This document shows positions 1 to 7,398 of a stretch of 10,143 bases of DNA, one piece after another; the first letter of the stretch is position 1; each line of letters starts with the position of its first letter. The DNA is from JAPSGM01 sp963777045 (lineage in GTDB: Bacteria > Chloroflexota > Limnocylindria > QHBO01): NCBI GenBank assembly GCA_963777045.1, contig CAVZPD010000031.1, forward strand, positions 1 to 10,143. The letters run 5' to 3'. The notes under the pieces are model-generated. The model saw nothing but the letters and a program-made list of their open reading frames with translations, ran no database searches and was not told the origin of the DNA. Position numbers and translations under genes: made by a program.

Positions 1-170
1 CTCGGGAGAAATCATCCATTGATGATTACGCGTGATCTGCCGGCAAGGTTCGCGCCGCGCAGCGATCCGACCACCCGCCGCGTGGTTGGAAAAGGATTAC
101 CCTATGCGTGGAAGAGCAAGCACGGCAGCCGTCAGTGTCAGCAGCCGGGGCCCCGATGCCAGCGATCGTT
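1..170. other. Left-edge stretch with no supported gene
   Basis: I see no convincing gene here. Two plus-strand frames run in from the left edge and stop early, at 20-22 and at 33-35, so either could be the last few codons of a gene lying mostly outside the window. Too few residues are visible to decide. An imperfect inverted repeat lies at about 67-90 (CGACCAC paired with GTGGTTG around a short GC-rich loop). It has no T-run on either side, so it is a poor terminator candidate for the crotonase gene that ends at 171. Confidence 0.4.
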
Positions 171-1010
171 TCACGTTTCTCGGACGGTGCCTTCGCCCCG
201 AGCCGATGCCCTGCGCCATCGAGGAGAACGCTTCTCCAGGAAGGCAGCCTGCCCTTCTGCGGCCTCTTCGGTCATACCCACCTCGACCGTCAGCTCGTTC
301 TCCAGCGCATGGCCGACGCGACGACCCTCGCGGAGCCCGGCGACGACGCAGCGCTTTGTCGCAGCAATGCTGACGCCCGGCCCAGCGGCGATCGCGGAGG
401 CCATCTCGAGCGCTCGGGACAGCAGCCGGTCGTCTGGCACGACCTCCTCCACCAGGCCGATGGCCACTGCCTCCGATGCGCCAAGCAGCCTTCCGGTGAG
501 GAGGAGCTCCATGGCGCGGCCCGCGCCCACGATCGATGGCAGCCGTTGCGTCCCACCCGCCGAGGCAAATGCTCCGACGTTCACCTCGGGGAAGCCGAAG
601 CGGGCCGAGCGCGCGGCAAGCCTGATGTCGCACGACAGGGCGAGCTCGTTGCCGCCCCCGAGTGTGAGGCCGTTGCAGGCCGCGACGACCGCGAGCGGCG
701 AGTCCTCGAGCGCCAGGTTCAGATTCTGGTCTCGTTCTGCAGTCGCGCGGTGCCAGGCGGCATCCCTGGAAAACTCGCGCACGTCGGATCCGACGGAGAA
801 CGCGCGACCAGTACCGGTCACCACCAGGGCGCGGACATCCGGGCTCGCCTCCGCCTCGCGCAGCGCCTCGAGCATGGCGTTCTTCACGGCGCCTCGCAGG
901 ACGCCAAGAGGCTCGGACCGAATTCGCAGAAGGGCGACACCATCACGCGGGAAGGTGAGCTCGACGCTCTCCCGCTCGATCGCTTCGTCCCCCGGTACAG
1001 GCTCGGGCAT
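171..1010 (-). CDS. Enoyl-CoA hydratase/isomerase (crotonase family)
   Basis: This 279-residue protein has the usual length and fold signatures of the crotonase superfamily, which hydrates or isomerises enoyl-CoA thioesters in the cytoplasm. FSVGSDVREF (71-80) is the first oxyanion-hole segment. ACNGLTLGGGNELALSCDI (111-129) carries the second oxyanion glycine and Glu122. FGFPEVNVG (138-146) carries Glu142, followed by AGGTQRLP. Glu122 and Glu142 are 20 residues apart and match the two catalytic glutamates of rat mitochondrial hydratase (144 and 164), so real hydratase activity is likely. The LTGRLLGASEA helix region and C-terminal trimerisation part follow. The ATG at 1010 has GAGGAG (1015-1020) just upstream. 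The gene is divergent from the SDR operon, and the shared 98-base gap suggests common control. The exact substrate is unknown; an isomerase or another crotonase activity cannot be excluded. Confidence 0.92.
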   Translation of the reverse strand: MPEPVPGDEAIERESVELTFPRDGVALLRIRSEPLGVLRGAVKNAMLEALREAEASPDVRALVVTGTGRAFSVGSDVREFSRDAAWHRATAERDQNLNLALEDSPLAVVAACNGLTLGGGNELALSCDIRLAARSARFGFPEVNVGAFASAGGTQRLPSIVGAGRAMELLLTGRLLGASEAVAIGLVEEVVPDDRLLSRALEMASAIAAGPGVSIAATKRCVVAGLREGRRVGHALENELTVEVGMTEEAAEGQAAFLEKRSPRWRRASARGEGTVRET

Positions 1011-1108
1011 GGCACTCCTCGTCGGAGGTCGCGGTTGGTTCAGCTCCGCCCGTGGATCCTACGCCGGCCCGACGTCCCGCCGTGCGATCCGGAGGAGGCC
1101 AACTGCTG
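1011..1108. promoter_or_regulatory. Divergent intergenic region, probable back-to-back promoters
   Basis: These 98 bases separate the divergent crotonase gene and the SDR-led operon, so they must hold the promoter of at least one unless transcription comes from farther away. The ribosome sites at both ends are clear (GAGGAG on the minus strand at 1015-1020; GGAGGAGG on the plus strand at 1091-1098). A short inverted repeat CCTC-GTCG-GAGG sits at 1017-1028, overlapping the crotonase ribosome site. I see no good -35/-10 pair. The call rests on gene orientation, not on recognised motifs. Confidence 0.35.
1091..1098 (+). promoter_or_regulatory. Ribosome binding site that sets the SDR start
   Basis: GGAGGAGG lies 10 bases before the ATG at 1109. 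It favours that codon over the in-frame ATG at 1052, which would add 19 residues (MDPTPARRPAVRSGGGQLL) before the conserved SDR N terminus and has no comparable site. Confidence 0.8.
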
Positions 1109-1858
1109 ATGGAGTCATTCGTGATCACGGGAGGATCCAGCGGCATCGGCCTGGCCATTGCACGACGCCTTGCCACGGACGGCAGGGGACTGGCGCTCGT
1201 GGGTGATAGGCGCGACGAGCTGCAGGCGGCGCGAGACGAGCTCACGCCACTCACGCGAGTGACCACCCACTTGGCCGACGTTCGCAGGCCCACCCAGCTC
1301 AAGGAGGCTGCAGAGCAGGTGCAGGAGCTGGGCAAACCCATCCGGGGGCTGGTCGTCAACGCCGGCATCCAGCGTCGTGCTCCGCTGCTCGATCTCGCCG
1401 AGCAGGATCTGCTCGCTCTCGTCGAAACGAACCTCCTGGGCTCGATGCACACGCTCCGGGCGTTCGGTCCCCTGGTGCTCGCGGCGGAAGGCGGGCGAAT
1501 CGTCGTCACCAGCTCGATCAGCGCGTTCATGGGGATGGACCGCCGAGCGGCTTACGGCGCCACCAAGGCAGGCCTGTCGAACCTCGTCCGCAGTCTGGCG
1601 ATCGAGTGGGGACCGCGCGCCGCGACCGTGAACGCGATCGCGCCGGGCATCATTCGGACGCCCCTGACGGCCGAGTACATGCGCGAGAACCCCGTGAGGG
1701 CGGAGCAGGCGATCGCCGCCACTCCCCTCCAAAGGATCGGGGAGCCGGAGGATGTTGCTGACGTGGCTGCATTCCTACTCTCGGACGGGGCAGGCTTCGT
1801 GACGGGACAGACGATCGCAGTCGACGGCGGTCTGTCGGCCGGCATCCACTGGTGGTAG
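1109..1858 (+). CDS. SDR-family NAD(P)-dependent oxidoreductase
   Basis: This is a 249-residue classical short-chain dehydrogenase/reductase, the normal size for the family. The nucleotide-binding motif TGGSSGIG is at residues 7-14, and NAG follows in VVNAGIQRRAP. The catalytic triad reads Ser136 (in VVTSSIS), Tyr149 and Lys153 (YGATK), with the 13-residue Ser-Tyr spacing of FabG. The C terminus has the usual VTGQTIAVDGG. The start follows a strong GGAGGAGG site. In this operon the natural role is oxidation of a hydroxyacyl-CoA (or reduction of a ketoacyl-CoA) beside the hydratases and acyl-CoA dehydrogenase; that is inferred from neighbours. SDR specificity is hard to read from sequence, so a sugar, alcohol or ketone substrate remains possible. 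It is the first gene of the plus-strand operon, and the next ORF overlaps its end by 7 bases if its GTG start is used. Confidence 0.93.
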   Translation: MESFVITGGSSGIGLAIARRLATDGRGLALVGDRRDELQAARDELTPLTRVTTHLADVRRPTQLKEAAEQVQELGKPIRGLVVNAGIQRRAPLLDLAEQDLLALVETNLLGSMHTLRAFGPLVLAAEGGRIVVTSSISAFMGMDRRAAYGATKAGLSNLVRSLAIEWGPRAATVNAIAPGIIRTPLTAEYMRENPVRAEQAIAATPLQRIGEPEDVADVAAFLLSDGAGFVTGQTIAVDGGLSAGIHWW

Positions 1859-2319
1859 ACCAACCTCACGGAACGGAGGCAAAGGCGGAGTTGACCCACG
1901 GCAGCAGCATTCGCGACATACCGGTGCCGCTTGTCGCGACCTTCAGCAAGACGGTCAGCGAGAGCGACGTCTACGGCTTTGCGGGGATCACCGGCGACCT
2001 TGATCCGAATCACGTGGACGAGGAGTACGCCAAGAGCACGCCGCTGGGCCGGCGGGTGGCGCACGGCGCCCTCATCGTGGGATACATGTCCACGGCTTCC
2101 ACGCTCGTCCTCCAGGGCTTCGGTGCGCCCCTGGTCTCGGTGGGATACGACCGAGTCCGGTTTACCAAGCCCGTCTTCATCGGCGACACGGTGACCGTTC
2201 GCTATGAGATCACCGAGAAGGACGAGGAACGGGGCCGGACGATCGCCAAGGTGGAGGTCACCAACCAAGCGGGAGAGCTGGTGGCCGTCGCAACCCATAT
2301 TCAGCAGGTGCTGATGTGA
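1852..2319 (+). CDS. MaoC-like (R)-specific enoyl-CoA hydratase
   Basis: This 155-residue single hot-dog protein is in the MaoC/PhaJ family, which hydrates trans-2-enoyl-CoA to (R)-3-hydroxyacyl-CoA. The hydratase-2 motif is clear: FAGITGDLDPNHVDEEYA at residues 43-60, where Asp49 and His54 have the same Asp-x4-His spacing as catalytic Asp31 and His36 of Aeromonas PhaJ. VAHGALIVGYMS and the later FTKPVFIGDTVTV are also typical. Start choice is uncertain. GTG at 1852 overlaps the SDR by 7 bases and suits translational coupling but has no ribosome site. TTG at 1891 has GGAGG at 1875-1879 and would give a 142-residue protein starting MTHGSSI, which still contains the whole domain. It overlaps the next gene in a GTGA at 2316-2319. 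Its product has the opposite 3-hydroxy configuration to that of a classical crotonase, which bears on how the SDR fits. Confidence 0.88.
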   Translation: MVDQPHGTEAKAELTHGSSIRDIPVPLVATFSKTVSESDVYGFAGITGDLDPNHVDEEYAKSTPLGRRVAHGALIVGYMSTASTLVLQGFGAPLVSVGYDRVRFTKPVFIGDTVTVRYEITEKDEERGRTIAKVEVTNQAGELVAVATHIQQVLM

Positions 2320-3479
2320 GCGAGCAGGGTGAAGAACTGCGGCGGACGACGCGTGAGTTCATCGAACGCGAGCTCGAACCCGCCGCCGACCGGGTGGAAG
2401 CGGAGGATCGCGTCCCGCAACCACTCCTTGACCGCCTTGCCGAGCTTGGCTACTTCGGGCTTACTATTCCCGAGGAGTACGGCGGGCTCGGCCTGGCATT
2501 GAACGACTACCTCGCGATCGTTCACGAGTTCGGTCGGACCCATTCGGCCTATTTCCAGGCCATCGACGACAACAACGGCATGGGATCGCACCTCATCGTC
2601 GGTGGCGCGAGCCAGCAGATCCGCGACCGAGTTCTTCCCGAGCTTGCCAGCGGCGGTGGGGTCGGCTGCTTCGCCCTCACTGAACCGGAAGCGGGTTCGG
2701 ATGCCGGCGCGGTGAGGACGATCGCCCGTCGGGAGGGTGACGAGTACGTCATGAACGGGCGCAAGCACTACATCAGCAATGCCGCCTGGGCCCGGTATTT
2801 CACGGTCATCGCAAGGACGCGCCCCCTGGGTGAACCGGATGGCCGCATCAGCGCGTTCCTCGTCGAGCGAGGAACGCCCGGCTTCTCGGTCGGAAGGCGC
2901 CAGGAGATGATGGGCCTCAGGGGCGCAGCACAGCACGAGCTCACGTTCGACGATTGTCGCGTTCCCGCTGGCATGCTTCTCGGTGAAGAAGGCGACGGCT
3001 TCAGGGCTGCAAAGACAGCGCTCGCCTCCGGGCGACTCGTTGTCTCGGCCTGGTCGCTCGGTGCTGCCGAGCGCGCGCTCGAGCTCGGCGTCGGGTACGC
3101 GGCGGTGCGGCGCCAGTTCGGCCGGCCGATCGGCGACTTCCAGGGAGTGCAGTGGCTGATCGCCGACTCGGCAACTGAGCTCCGGGCCGCAGAGACGCTC
3201 GTGACCCGCGTGGCGGCTGACGTGAACCGCGGGGTGGCGCGAGGACGGGATTCGGCAATGGCCAAGCTCTTCGCGACGGAGGCGGCGGGACGGATCGCCG
3301 ATCGCATGCTGCAGGTCCACGGCGGGGCCGGCTATTCCCGCGACCTGCCGCTCGAGCGCATCTACCGCGACCTGCGCGTCCAGCGGATCATCGAAGGGAC
3401 ATCCGAGGTGCAACGCATGATCATCGCCACCAGCCTCCTCCGGGAGCAGCAGCCGAGCGCGAGCCGGCCCCGTGGTTGA
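2316..3479 (+). CDS. Acyl-CoA dehydrogenase
   Basis: This is a 387-residue FAD-dependent acyl-CoA dehydrogenase of standard family length. It would introduce the alpha-beta double bond into an acyl-CoA and pass electrons to electron-transfer flavoprotein (not encoded here). The helical N-terminal domain includes IPEEYGGLGL (51-60). The beta domain carries the flavin and substrate signature CFALTEPEAGSDAG (118-131). The C-terminal helical domain holds RRQFGRPIGDFQGVQW and HGGAGYSRDLPLERIYRDLR. Glu360, in IIEGTSEVQR near the C terminus, aligns with the catalytic base Glu376 of medium-chain acyl-CoA dehydrogenase (YEGT), so the enzyme should be active as a dehydrogenase. The GTG start overlaps the MaoC stop as GTGA, a sign of coupled translation. 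Chain length and branching preference cannot be read from sequence. Confidence 0.95.
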   Translation: MSEQGEELRRTTREFIERELEPAADRVEAEDRVPQPLLDRLAELGYFGLTIPEEYGGLGLALNDYLAIVHEFGRTHSAYFQAIDDNNGMGSHLIVGGASQQIRDRVLPELASGGGVGCFALTEPEAGSDAGAVRTIARREGDEYVMNGRKHYISNAAWARYFTVIARTRPLGEPDGRISAFLVERGTPGFSVGRRQEMMGLRGAAQHELTFDDCRVPAGMLLGEEGDGFRAAKTALASGRLVVSAWSLGAAERALELGVGYAAVRRQFGRPIGDFQGVQWLIADSATELRAAETLVTRVAADVNRGVARGRDSAMAKLFATEAAGRIADRMLQVHGGAGYSRDLPLERIYRDLRVQRIIEGTSEVQRMIIATSLLREQQPSASRPRG

Positions 3480-3513
3480 GGTTCGGCCGCAGGCACCGAC
3501 CAACGGGAGCGGC

Positions 3514-5247
3514 ATGGACCGCGAAGTCACGGTGCGCCGTGACGTCAGCAGCCCGATGCGTGACGGCGTTCAACTCAAGGCGGACGTCTACACGCCCGAG
3601 GGGCCCGGGCCCTTCCCGGTTGTGCTCCTGCGAACGCCCTACGGGAAGACCGGCGGCCAGTCGCCCGGCTATCGCCATCCGTTGTGGTATGCACGGCAAG
3701 GCTTCGTCGTGGTGGTCCAGGACGTCCGTGGGCGCGGCGCAAGTGACGGGGATTGGTACCCGTTCGAACACGAGGCAGAGGACGGATACGACTCCGTGGA
3801 GTGGGCGGCCGCGCTGCCGAAGAGCAATGGGCGCGTGGGCATGTATGGCTTCTCGTACCCCGGCGCATGCCAGCTTCTGGCGGCCACGCTCCAACCTCCA
3901 CACCTTGCCTGCATCGTGCCCGCGCTGACGGCGAGCGATTACTGGAACGGCTGGACCTACCGTGGTGGCGCGCTACAGCAGGCCTTCGTGCAGAGCTGGG
4001 TGCTGGACGAGCTGGGCAGCGACACCGCCAGAAGGCGAGGTCTGTCGGACCTGGGGCGCCAGATGCGTGCGGCGCTCCGCGACATCAATGGCGTCTTTGA
4101 CGAACTGCCCCTCGACCAGGGCAGCATGGCCGCGGCAAGGGGCATCGCCGACTACTACTTCGACTGGCTGCACCATCCGACTCCCGACAGCTACTGGCAT
4201 CGCTGGAACCTCGAGCAGCGCTTTGCCCAGATCTCAGTCCCGGCCCTCCACATCGCGGCCTGGTACGACATCTTCCTCGAAGGCACGCTCCGGAATTTCA
4301 CCGGGATACGCGATGCCGCGGAGTCGAGGGTTGCCCGTGCCCAGCAGCTGGTCATCGGACCGTGGACGCACATGTTCTGGTCTCGATTCGTTGAGGGCAG
4401 GGATTTCGGGCCCGAAGCGCGCAACGACGTTGACGAACTCCAGCTGCGGTGGTTCGAACGGTGGCTCCGCGATGAGGCGATCAGTGATCACCACGAGCCG
4501 CCCGTGCGCGCCTTCGTGATGGGCGCCAACGAGTGGCGGACCGATGATGCTTGGCCCCCGGCCGAATCCCGGGAGGAGGAGCTCTACCTCGCCAGCAACG
4601 GAGCCGCGAATTCGCTCAACGGCGACGGCACGCTGACGACCGCGGCTTCGTCGACGTCACCCTACGACGTCTTTGTATACGACCCATTGCACCCGGTGCG
4701 AAGCGCGGGCGGTCGTTCGTGCTGCACGGCCGAGTTGGTCCCGATGGGACCTGCAAACCAGGTGGAGGTCGAGTCGCGCAACTCGGTCCTGGTCTACACG
4801 AGTGCACCACTGCTGTCGGACGCCACCGTGCTGGGCCCAGTCTCCCTGGTCCTGCACGCCGCGACGACGGCCGTGGACACCGATTTTGCGGCCAAGCTGG
4901 TGGACGTCCATCACGAAGGGCTGGCGATCAACGTGGCGGATGGCATCTTGCGCACCCGGTATCGGGACTCGTGGAGCGACCCGGCCCTCGTGGAACCGGG
5001 ACGCTGCTACGAGTATCGAGTCGACATGGGCGCCACCGGTGTTGTGTTCAAAGCCGGCCATCGCATCCGGCTGGAAGTCGCGAGCTCCAACTTCCCGGCA
5101 TACGATCGCAATCTCAACACGGGCGGGCCCATCGGCTCCGAACCGCGCGAGGCAGCCAAGGTCGCCACGCAGCTGGTCTTCCACGACGCCTCCAGACCCT
5201 CGCGCCTCAAGTTGTCGGTGATCGGCGCGCTGACGTTCGAAGGCTGA
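3514..5247 (+). CDS. CocE/NonD-family (S15-like) alpha/beta hydrolase
   Basis: This 577-residue protein is in the X-Pro dipeptidyl-peptidase-like / CocE family, which includes cocaine esterase, alpha-amino-acid ester hydrolases and cephalosporin acylases. The nucleophile is Ser114 in GFSYPG. Asp252 (AAWYDIF) and His286 (GPWTHM) complete the triad, and Tyr43 (RTPYGK) is the expected oxyanion residue. These sit within a few positions of Ser117, Asp259, His287 and Tyr44 in Rhodococcus CocE. DVRGRGASDG follows the family pattern, and the last ~230 residues form the jelly-roll domain (DTDFAAKLVDVHHEG, RIRLEVASSNFP). There is no signal peptide, so it acts in the cytoplasm on an ester or amide. I chose ATG 3514 because the protein then begins like CocE and GGGAG lies 4 bases upstream. 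GTG 3472 would overlap the dehydrogenase by 8 bases and add 14 residues. The substrate is unknown. Confidence 0.9.
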   Translation: MDREVTVRRDVSSPMRDGVQLKADVYTPEGPGPFPVVLLRTPYGKTGGQSPGYRHPLWYARQGFVVVVQDVRGRGASDGDWYPFEHEAEDGYDSVEWAAALPKSNGRVGMYGFSYPGACQLLAATLQPPHLACIVPALTASDYWNGWTYRGGALQQAFVQSWVLDELGSDTARRRGLSDLGRQMRAALRDINGVFDELPLDQGSMAAARGIADYYFDWLHHPTPDSYWHRWNLEQRFAQISVPALHIAAWYDIFLEGTLRNFTGIRDAAESRVARAQQLVIGPWTHMFWSRFVEGRDFGPEARNDVDELQLRWFERWLRDEAISDHHEPPVRAFVMGANEWRTDDAWPPAESREEELYLASNGAANSLNGDGTLTTAASSTSPYDVFVYDPLHPVRSAGGRSCCTAELVPMGPANQVEVESRNSVLVYTSAPLLSDATVLGPVSLVLHAATTAVDTDFAAKLVDVHHEGLAINVADGILRTRYRDSWSDPALVEPGRCYEYRVDMGATGVVFKAGHRIRLEVASSNFPAYDRNLNTGGPIGSEPREAAKVATQLVFHDASRPSRLKLSVIGALTFEG

Positions 5248-5251
5248 AGCG

Positions 5252-6526
5252 ATGGGTAGCCAAGCCGTCAGCGCGCGCATTCTTTCGGCGGACGTCGAGT
5301 TCGTCGACCGCCGGCTGCAGGTGCCGCTGCGGCTGGCATCAGGGGTGATCACGGAGCTAACCGAGGCCCGCGCGACGGTCTGGGTCAGGTCCGGCGCAAC
5401 GAAGGCGGTCGGTCGCGGCGCCATCTACCTCAGTGACGTCTGGGCGTGGCCCGATCCGAATCTGGCGCATGGCCACAGGGACGCCCGGCTGCGGCAGAAG
5501 TGCACGGAAATCGCGAAGGAGCTGCCTGGCCTGGTGGGAGGATCCGCCCACCCGCTGGAGCTTGGGCTGCGGCTCCACGATGCTCTCGCCCGGGCCGACG
5601 ATCCCGACGAGCCACCCATCTTGGCGCGTGTCCTGTGCGGCGCGCCATTCGATGCCGCGATCCACGACGCCACCGGCCATGCCCTGGCTCGCTCCGCGTT
5701 CTCGCTGTACGAGGCCCCGGCGCCGATCCCCAGCGCATCAGCCTACTTCGCGAATGCCGACGTGGTGGGGGCCGTCCGCCGCGCCCTCCGTTCACCGCTC
5801 AAGGAGCTGCGGGCATGGTGGGTCCTCGGGCGAGATGATGACATCGGCGCCGAGGAACCGTCGATCGCTGCCGGCGGCTATCGGGCCTTCAAGCTGAAGC
5901 TCCTTGGCGAACCGCGCACTGACGCGCACTGGACCGCGAGCACCTTCGCGCGTATTCGGACCATTGGCATCCCGGATCCCATCCTGTCCGCCGACGGAAA
6001 CGGCGGATATGGCTCCGCAGAGGACGTCATGGCCTACCTGGACGAGCTGGCCGCCATCGACCCCGAGGCCTTCGCCGCCCTGGGATACCTCGAACAGCCC
6101 ACGGGCTGGAACCTACGGGAGGCGGCGTTCGACTGGCATCCCGTCTCGCAACGGATGCCGATCATCGTGGACGAGGGCCTCACCGGGTTAGAAGTGCTCC
6201 CGCTCATCGTGGAGCAGGGCTGGTCCGGAATTGCCATTAAGACATGCAAAGGCCACAGCCTCAGCCTGGCGGCCGCCGCATGGGCTCGCGAGAAGGGGCT
6301 CATGCTCACGATGCAGGACCTCACGAATCCGGGTATCGCGGCCATCCACGCCGGCCTCTTCGCGGCCTACGTGCGGCCAGCAAACGGTGTGGAGCTCAAC
6401 TCCCCCCAGTACACCCCGGACGCCAATGAGGCATGGCTGCCCCGTCTCGCCGGACTCCTCCGGCCGACCGACGGCATCCACCGCGTGCCCGATCCTGCCG
6501 CTCCGGGCCTCGGTTCCGACCTCTGA
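5252..6526 (+). CDS. Enolase-superfamily enzyme (muconate-lactonizing-type subgroup)
   Basis: This 424-residue protein has an N-terminal capping domain and a modified TIM barrel. The barrel motifs are FKLKL with Lys214-x-Lys216 (strand 2), Asp248 (SADGNGG), Glu281 (YLEQPTG), Asp307 (VDEG) and Lys330 (IAIKTCKG). Asp, Glu and Asp are the three Mg ligands, and lysines on both barrel faces are the mark of the muconate-lactonizing/dipeptide-epimerase/o-succinylbenzoate-synthase subgroup, which abstracts a proton alpha to a carboxylate. Reactions in that subgroup are epimerisation, cycloisomerisation or dehydration, and I cannot choose among them. It is longer than the typical 350-380 residues, with extra sequence in the cap (YLSDVWAWPDPNLAHGHRD). 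VDEG and MQDLTNPG replace the common DES and other strand-7 and -8 motifs. It starts 4 bases after the hydrolase stop with GAAGG at 5239-5243, so it is the last gene of the operon. Confidence 0.88.
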   Translation: MGSQAVSARILSADVEFVDRRLQVPLRLASGVITELTEARATVWVRSGATKAVGRGAIYLSDVWAWPDPNLAHGHRDARLRQKCTEIAKELPGLVGGSAHPLELGLRLHDALARADDPDEPPILARVLCGAPFDAAIHDATGHALARSAFSLYEAPAPIPSASAYFANADVVGAVRRALRSPLKELRAWWVLGRDDDIGAEEPSIAAGGYRAFKLKLLGEPRTDAHWTASTFARIRTIGIPDPILSADGNGGYGSAEDVMAYLDELAAIDPEAFAALGYLEQPTGWNLREAAFDWHPVSQRMPIIVDEGLTGLEVLPLIVEQGWSGIAIKTCKGHSLSLAAAAWAREKGLMLTMQDLTNPGIAAIHAGLFAAYVRPANGVELNSPQYTPDANEAWLPRLAGLLRPTDGIHRVPDPAAPGLGSDL

Positions 6527-6543
6527 CGGACAGCGGCCGGCAT

Positions 6544-7398
6544 CTAGTCCAAGTGGGCGGCGCTCATCTCCACGGCACCCGAATCGCGGTGCAGGCGGCT
6601 GAAGATTTCGACCGTCTGGCGCCCGAATGCCTCAGTTCCGCGCATGTCCACTGTGCGGGGCCGGGGGAGGACGCTGTCAACGATCTCCTCCACCCTCCCG
6701 GGCCGCGCCGTCATGACCAGCACCCGGTCGGCCAGGAAGACGGCCTCCGGGATGGAGTGGGTGACGAAGAGGATGGTCTTCTGCAGCCCTCCTGTCTTCC
6801 AGACTCGGAGCAGCTCGAGGTTCATTTCGTCTCGGGTCATGGCGTCGAGCGCTCCGAACGGTTCGTCCATTAGCAGCAGGTCCGGGTCGTGCACGAGCGC
6901 GCGGCAGAGGGCGACTCGCTGCTGCATCCCGCCGCTCAGCTCAGAGGGGAGCCTGTCGAGGAAGCTTCCGAGCCCAACCAGCTCGAGCAGCTCGAGTGCG
7001 CGCTCGCGATAGTGACTCACCGATAGGCCGGCAAGGTCCGGCGAGAGCAAGACATTATCGAGCGTGCTCCGCCAGCGAAGGAGGGCAGGCGTCTGGAAGA
7101 CCATGCCAACGCGCATCGGATCCGTCACTTCGCGCCCGTCGACCCTGATCGACCCCGAGCTCGCCCTGCGCAGCCCCGCAACGATCCGCAGAAGCGTTGA
7201 CTTCCCGCACCCAGAAGGCCCGACAACCGCCAGGAATTCGCCGCGACGCACGGTGAAGCTGATGTCATCCAGCGCCACCACGGTTCCCCGGCGCGTCTCG
7301 TATGTCTTGTTGACGCGAGTCACCTCGATGTAGCGCCCCGCGTCGGGGGGGGCCGGGGAGGCCACGCCGGCCTCCCCGTCTTCAGGGTCGCCCATCAT
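6544..7398 (-). CDS. ABC transporter ATP-binding protein (nitrate/sulfonate/taurine/ThiZ-like)
   Basis: This 284-residue cytoplasmic ATPase powers the importer encoded just upstream. All nucleotide-site elements are intact: Walker A GPSGCGKST (60-68), Q-loop Gln102 (VFQTPALL), signature LSGGMQQR (154-161), Walker B LLLMDEP (174-180) with Glu179, D-loop GALD and H-loop His214 (VTHSIPEAV). The sequence around the Q-loop (FQTPALLRWRSTLDNV) and the SIPEAVFLADRV segment are typical of the SsuB/TauB/NrtD/ThiZ group rather than of sugar or peptide importers. A Pro/Ala/Gly-rich tail of about 20 residues precedes the first strand. The ATG overlaps the binding-protein stop as ATGA (7395-7398), so the two are translationally coupled. 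It converges on the enolase-superfamily gene, with 17 bases between their stops and no obvious terminator. Confidence 0.95.
   Translation of the reverse strand: MMGDPEDGEAGVASPAPPDAGRYIEVTRVNKTYETRRGTVVALDDISFTVRRGEFLAVVGPSGCGKSTLLRIVAGLRRASSGSIRVDGREVTDPMRVGMVFQTPALLRWRSTLDNVLLSPDLAGLSVSHYRERALELLELVGLGSFLDRLPSELSGGMQQRVALCRALVHDPDLLLMDEPFGALDAMTRDEMNLELLRVWKTGGLQKTILFVTHSIPEAVFLADRVLVMTARPGRVEEIVDSVLPRPRTVDMRGTEAFGRQTVEIFSRLHRDSGAVEMSAAHLD

Noticed and set aside
67..90. Inverted repeat as a terminator for the crotonase gene
   Set aside because: The stem is imperfect, lies about 80 bases past the stop, and has no T-run in the direction of transcription.
1..1206. Plus-strand frame open from the left edge to 1206
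   Set aside because: It is antisense to the crotonase gene. The Ser/Arg/Ala-rich composition is typical of a shadow frame in GC-rich DNA, and the minus-strand crotonase has intact catalytic motifs.
2301..3530. Minus-strand 409-codon open frame opposite the acyl-CoA dehydrogenase
   Set aside because: The plus strand carries all the family motifs, including the catalytic Glu360, and the minus frame shows no domain.
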